DNA of 64,000 nucleotides from Pseudomonas fluorescens (GTDB taxonomy: Bacteria; Pseudomonadota; Gammaproteobacteria; Pseudomonadales; Pseudomonadaceae): positions 496,001 through 560,000 of the forward strand of contig NZ_CABVIY010000003.1 in the NCBI RefSeq assembly GCF_902498195.1, given 5' to 3'. Under the pieces are notes generated by a model, which saw only the letters and a list, made by a program, of their open reading frames with translations, did no database searches and was not told where the DNA came from. The position numbers and the translations under genes were made by a program. Below are positions 60,567 through 64,000 of the stretch, piece after piece. Positions within the stretch are counted from its first letter, which is position 1; every line of letters starts with the position of its first letter.

Positions 60567-61313
60567 CCGCACGGTCAGCCCCAGCACCACGGTGATGAAC
60601 ACCGGACGGATGAATTTCGCGCCGCCGCTGATGGCGGTGCGAGCCCCGAAGAAGGCCCCGACCATCACCGACAGGCCCATGCTCAGGCCGATGATCCAGT
60701 CCACCTGCCCGGAAAATACGAACACCGACAGCGCCGCGATGTTGCTGACGAAGTTCATGCTGCGCGCCACGCCGCTGGCCTTGACCAGGTCGATCGGGTA
60801 CATCAGCAGGCTGCTGACGGTCCAGAACGCCCCCGTCCCGGGACCGGCCACGCCATCGTAGAAACCGAGGCTGAAGCCCTGGGTCGACTGCCACTTCTTT
60901 TTGATCGGCGCATCGCTGTCCAGCGGCGCTTTCGGCGTGCCGCCAAACAACAGGTAGAGGCCGCAGGCGAAGACGATCACCGGCAGCATCTTGTTCAGCC
61001 ATTCGGCCGGCAGGTAATGCGCGACGATGGCACCGGTCAGTGCGCCGACCAGGGTGCCGACGATGGCGTGCATCCATTGCCTTGGATGGAACAGCTTGCG
61101 GCGGTAGAAGGTAAAGCTGGCGGTGGCCGAGCCGAAGGTAGAACTGAGTTTGTTGGTGCCCAGCACCAGGTGGGGCGGCAGGCCGGCGGTGAGCAAGGCG
61201 GGCGTGGTCAACAGGCCGCCACCGCCGGCGATGGCATCGATGAAGCCGGCAATGAAAGCGACAAAGGCCAGAATGGCCAGGGTGGTGAGGTCAACGCTGA
61301 GTTCGAAAGGCAT
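60534..61313 (-). CDS. TSUP (TauE/SafE) family permease
   Basis: 259 residues with eight predicted helices. The N-terminal repeat is [22 protein letters not shown]-type, with [20 protein letters not shown], the hallmark of the family, and the second repeat has [20 protein letters not shown]. Such proteins export sulfite, sulfoacetate or other small anions, with unknown substrate here. Its 3' end overlaps nudC by 33 bp. Confidence 0.9.
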   Translation of the reverse strand: MPFELSVDLTTLAILAFVAFIAGFIDAIAGGGGLLTTPALLTAGLPPHLVLGTNKLSSTFGSATASFTFYRRKLFHPRQWMHAIVGTLVGALTGAIVAHYLPAEWLNKMLPVIVFACGLYLLFGGTPKAPLDSDAPIKKKWQSTQGFSLGFYDGVAGPGTGAFWTVSSLLMYPIDLVKASGVARSMNFVSNIAALSVFVFSGQVDWIIGLSMGLSVMVGAFFGARTAISGGAKFIRPVFITVVLGLTVRLAWQHWFSVA

Positions 61314-61408
61314 GGAATCGGGCTTAATCGGCAGGGTGCAGCAAAGGGGCTGCGGGGAAGGGGCGATATCTTACCCGCATCCAATCTCGTGGGCGACCGA
61401 TTGCTTTG

Positions 61409-61482
61409 TGTAGGAGCTGCCGCAGGCTGTGATCTTCTTAAAAGCAAAATCAAAAGATCGCAGCCTGCGGCAGCTCCTACAG
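61409..61482. repeat. type 2 dispersed inverted repeat
   Basis: TGTAGGAGCTGCCGCAGGCT and its reverse complement AGCCTGCGGCAGCTCCTACA form 20-bp arms around a short AT-rich spacer, downstream of the DUF1348 gene and upstream of TSUP on the same strand. Confidence 0.88.
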
Positions 61483-61493
61483 TGGACCGGTGT

Positions 61494-61970
61494 TTACAGG
61501 CCCAGGTCCGAGAGGCCCGGATGATCGTCAGGGCGACGACCCAGCGGCCAGTGGAACTTGCGGTCGCTTTCCTTGATCGGCATGTCGTTGATGCAGGCAA
61601 AGCGGTTGGCCATCAGGCCGTTTTCGTCGAACTCCCAGTTTTCGTTGCCATAGGAGCGGAACCAGTTGCCCGAGTCGTCGTGCCATTCATAGGCGTAACG
61701 CACGGCTATGCGGTTGTCGGTGAAGGCCCAGAGTTCCTTGATCAGGCGATAGTCCAGCTCCTTGGCCCATTTGCGGGTCAGGAAGCCCTTGGCTTCTTCG
61801 CGGTTGTAGGCGAATTCGGCGCGGTTACGCCATTTGGTGTCCAGGGTGTAGGCCAGCGAGACGCGCTGCGGATCGCGGGAGTTCCAGCCATCTTCGGCCA
61901 GGCGGACTTTTTCGATGGCCGATTCACGGGTGAACGGCGGCAATGGCGGACGAACTTCGGCGTTGGACAT
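61494..61970 (-). CDS. DUF1348 (NTF2/SnoaL-like) protein
   Basis: 158 residues from the ATG at 61970; the open frame extends 30 bp upstream. The compact cone-shaped fold family has [60 protein letters not shown] and [20 protein letters not shown], all typical of DUF1348. Biochemical role unknown. It lies 53 bp downstream of the TetR gene on the same strand and is the likely target of that repressor. Confidence 0.9.
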   Translation of the reverse strand: MSNAEVRPPLPPFTRESAIEKVRLAEDGWNSRDPQRVSLAYTLDTKWRNRAEFAYNREEAKGFLTRKWAKELDYRLIKELWAFTDNRIAVRYAYEWHDDSGNWFRSYGNENWEFDENGLMANRFACINDMPIKESDRKFHWPLGRRPDDHPGLSDLGL

Positions 61971-62023
61971 TTCAAGTCTCCGTAAGAATGTAAAGTTCAA
62001 GCAAGTGGTTGGGCTTGATCAAG

Positions 62024-62590
62024 TCAAGACAGGTCCAATAACTTTCGCGCCATGCATTGCGCATTATCGGCGGCACTGTAATCACCCATGACAAGCGCCA
62101 CGGTGATGGCACCATCAATCAGGATCAACAGCTGTTTGGCCAGCAGCTGCGGATCCTCGGCACCATATTCGGTACACAGCTCGCACACGTAGTCGAGCAG
62201 CTTCTGTTTGTGGTCCTTGGCGACCAGGCGGACCGGGTCCCGGGGGTCGCCGGTTTCGCCACTGGTGTTGATGAACGCGCAGCCGCGAAAGCCTTCGGAG
62301 TCGAACCACGCCTTGAGCACGGTGAACAGGTTGAGCAGGCGCCCGGCCGGAGTTTGGGCCTGGTCGACTTCGCTTCTGTACCAGTGCATCCAGCGTTGAT
62401 CCCGGCGTTGCAGGGCCGCGACGGTCAGTTCCTCCTTGTTGGCGAAGTAGCGGTAAATGCTTTTTCTGGAGACGCCGGCGGTCTTCACCAGGAGATCCAT
62501 GCCCGTGGCGGCAATGCCACTTTTGTAGATCAACTTTTCGGTGACATCCAGAATGATATCGCGTGTGTCGTTGCTGGTTATCTTGTTCAT
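62024..62590 (-). CDS. TetR-family repressor
   Basis: 188 residues from the ATG at 62590. The helix-turn-helix is ATGMDLLVKTAGVSRKSIYR YF-type (about 25-60), and the C-terminal ligand domain has a QacR/YcdC-like layout with GCAFINTSGETGDP. A perfect 14-bp palindrome lies 12 bp upstream of the start codon. It probably controls itself and the DUF1348 gene in response to an unknown small molecule. Confidence 0.9.
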   Translation of the reverse strand: MNKITSNDTRDIILDVTEKLIYKSGIAATGMDLLVKTAGVSRKSIYRYFANKEELTVAALQRRDQRWMHWYRSEVDQAQTPAGRLLNLFTVLKAWFDSEGFRGCAFINTSGETGDPRDPVRLVAKDHKQKLLDYVCELCTEYGAEDPQLLAKQLLILIDGAITVALVMGDYSAADNAQCMARKLLDLS

Positions 62591-62602
62591 GGCGCTTACA
62601 GT

Positions 62603-62616
62603 AGAACGATCGTTCT
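62603..62616. promoter_or_regulatory. palindromic operator of the TetR gene
   Basis: AGAACGATCGTTCT is a perfect 14-bp palindrome 13 bp upstream of the TetR start codon, in the position and form expected for an autoregulatory TetR operator. Confidence 0.75.
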
Positions 62617-62651
62617 CCTTGGTCAATAGAAACTATCTGTTTATTAGTCCG

Positions 62652-62720
62652 CCTTCGCGAGCAAGCCCGCTCCCACCTTTGAAATGCGTTTCCCTGTGGG
62701 AGCGGGCTTGCTCGCGAAGC
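62652..62720. repeat. REP pair between divergent TetR and pssA genes
   Basis: CCTTCGCGAGCAAGCCCGCT at 62652 and its inverted partner ending near 62720. It lies between two divergent promoters, 84 bp before pssA. Confidence 0.9.
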
Positions 62721-62804
62721 GGCCATCACAGACGACGACAAGACCCGAACCCATCCATGGTGTAAGCTCTCAAACTCTCTGGATTCGACCCGATTGCGAG
62801 CCCT

Positions 62805-64000
62805 ATGCCGTTGCTTTTCAAACGCTCCCTGCTGCCCAAACTGCGCAGTTTCCCGCTGACCGCCGATGCCGTCACCATCCTCTCCGGCGCTGCCGAATTC
62901 CGTCGTTGCCTGCTGGAAAAAATCGCCAGTGCCACCCAGCGCATCTATATCGTCGCGCTGTACCTGCAACAGGACGAGGCTGGCCAGGAAATTCTCGATG
63001 CCCTGCACGCGGCTAAACTGGCGCGTCCGCAACTGGACGTGGTGGTGGTCGTCGACTGGCTGCGCGCCCAGCGCGGCCTGATCGGTGCCGGCAAGCAACC
63101 GGGCAATTCGGCCTGGTATCAAGAAATGACCCGTACCCACGCCAGTGAAGTGCCGGTGTACGGCGTGCCGGTGCAGACCCGCGAGCTGTTCGGCGTGTTG
63201 CACTTGAAAGGCTTCATCATCGATGACTGCGTGATCTACAGCGGTGCGAGTCTGAACAACGTCTACCTCCACAAGTTCGAAAAATACCGCTACGACCGCT
63301 ATCACCTGCTGCACAGTCGCGAACTGGCCGATTCGATGCAGCATCTGGTGCAGCACGGCCTGGTGGCGTCCAAGGCGGTGCATCGCCTCGACCTGCCCAA
63401 CCTGCCAACCACCCGCAGCCTGCGCAACGACATCGGCGACCTGCGCAGCCGGCTCAAGCACGCCGCCTACGACACCACCCAGGGCACCACGGACAAGAGC
63501 GGCCTGTCGGTCAGCCCTTTGCTGGGCGTGGGCAAGAACAACCCGCTGAACCGGGCGATTTGCGAACTGATTGCCAGCGCCCAGCATCAGCTGACCATCT
63601 GCACGCCGTACTTCAATCTGCCGCTGGCGATCATCCGTGAGGTCAACCGGGCGCTGGCCCGTGGCGTGAAGATCGACATCGTGGTCGGTGACAAGACCGC
63701 CAACGACTTCTACATCCCGCCGAGCGAGCCGTTCAAGGTGATTTCGGCGCTGCCGTACCTCTACGAAATCAGCCTGCGCCGCTTCGCCAAGCGCCATCAA
63801 CGCAACATCGACAGCGGCCAGTTGAACCTGCACCTGTGGAGGGACGACGATCACACCTACCACCTCAAGGGCATGTGGATCGACAAGCGTTACACCTTGC
63901 TGACCGGCAACAACCTCAACCCGCGGGCGTTCCGGCTGGACCTGGAAAATGCCTTGCTGATCGATGATCCCAAGGGTGAACTGCTGGAGCCGCGCGCCAG
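62805..64000 (+). CDS. pssA: CDP-diacylglycerol--serine O-phosphatidyltransferase, 3' end outside window
   Basis: At least 398 residues, running off the right edge; the complete E. coli-type PssA is about 450. Two phospholipase D-type HKD motifs are present: HLKGFIIDDCVIYSGASLNN near 130 and YHLKGMWIDKRYTLLTGNNL near 355. The N-terminus is MPLLFKRSLLPKLRSFPLTA and FRRCLLEKIASATQRIYIVA. It makes phosphatidylserine from CDP-diacylglycerol and serine, the first step to phosphatidylethanolamine, at the inner membrane surface. Confidence 0.93.
   Translation, partial: MPLLFKRSLLPKLRSFPLTADAVTILSGAAEFRRCLLEKIASATQRIYIVALYLQQDEAGQEILDALHAAKLARPQLDVVVVVDWLRAQRGLIGAGKQPGNSAWYQEMTRTHASEVPVYGVPVQTRELFGVLHLKGFIIDDCVIYSGASLNNVYLHKFEKYRYDRYHLLHSRELADSMQHLVQHGLVASKAVHRLDLPNLPTTRSLRNDIGDLRSRLKHAAYDTTQGTTDKSGLSVSPLLGVGKNNPLNRAICELIASAQHQLTICTPYFNLPLAIIREVNRALARGVKIDIVVGDKTANDFYIPPSEPFKVISALPYLYEISLRRFAKRHQRNIDSGQLNLHLWRDDDHTYHLKGMWIDKRYTLLTGNNLNPRAFRLDLENALLIDDPKGELLEPRA

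Noticed and set aside
3458..62720. CRISPR array
   Set aside because: The repeats are paired and inverted at dispersed sites, not regularly spaced direct repeats, and there are no cas genes.

Overview
The window looks like chromosomal DNA of a Pseudomonas of the fluorescens group. The signs are high G+C coding sequence, a complete ptxS-kguEKTD 2-ketogluconate locus, an MvaT/MvaV-type H-NS protein, DUF6124 and DUF4946 proteins typical of the genus, and many dispersed REP repeats of two Pseudomonas types. No rRNA, tRNA, CRISPR array, IS transposase or prophage was seen. A gene runs off each end: a large secreted Gly/Trp/Tyr-rich protein on the left and phosphatidylserine synthase pssA on the right.

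Left third (1-23 kb), mostly core genes: an AcuI/YhdH-type reductase; an alkylation-repair block (Ada, AlkB and a second 2-oxoglutarate oxygenase) with a repeated motif that fits the Ada operator; small lipoproteins and hypothetical proteins; galU; gor; a KfrA-like coiled-coil DNA-binding protein beside a lone tyrosine recombinase; ahpC and ahpF; gloA; an H-NS-type protein; a CSS-EAL phosphodiesterase; a LysR/EamA pair; and hpd.

Middle third (23-42 kb), more variable: a RarD-type transporter and an aldo-keto reductase. An overlapping pair follows: a 721-residue protein of uncertain family and a LodB-like flavoprotein, read here as a possible divergent LodA/LodB-type quinoprotein system. Next comes a glycerate/sugar-acid module (MFS, CdaR, glycerate kinase). 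A rearranged accessory locus then holds DUF6124, an orphan N-terminal fragment, a fimbrial-subunit remnant and a 5'-truncated rhs gene interrupted at an A AAA AAG heptamer. Two LuxR-type regulators, aruH and a nine-domain fibronectin type III protein close the region.

Right third (42-64 kb): the kguE-kguK-kguT-kguD operon with ptxS and two identical PtxS operators; LysE, AraC and DUF1345 genes; an RND efflux operon divergent from an RstA/RstB-like two-component system; a TPR protein, ECF sigma factor and anti-sigma operon; a dienoyl-CoA isomerase-like gene with nudC; a TSUP permease; a DUF1348 gene with a TetR repressor and its palindromic operator; and pssA.

The observations most worth a second look are the LodA/LodB-like pair, the Ada protein that has lost three of four zinc cysteines while Ada-box motifs remain at its promoter and at the oxygenase-alkB promoter, the rhs frameshift site, the REP-encoded tail of kguK, and the sigma factor gene without a canonical start codon near its ribosome binding site. 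All assignments come from reading the sequence and remembered family features. No database search was run.
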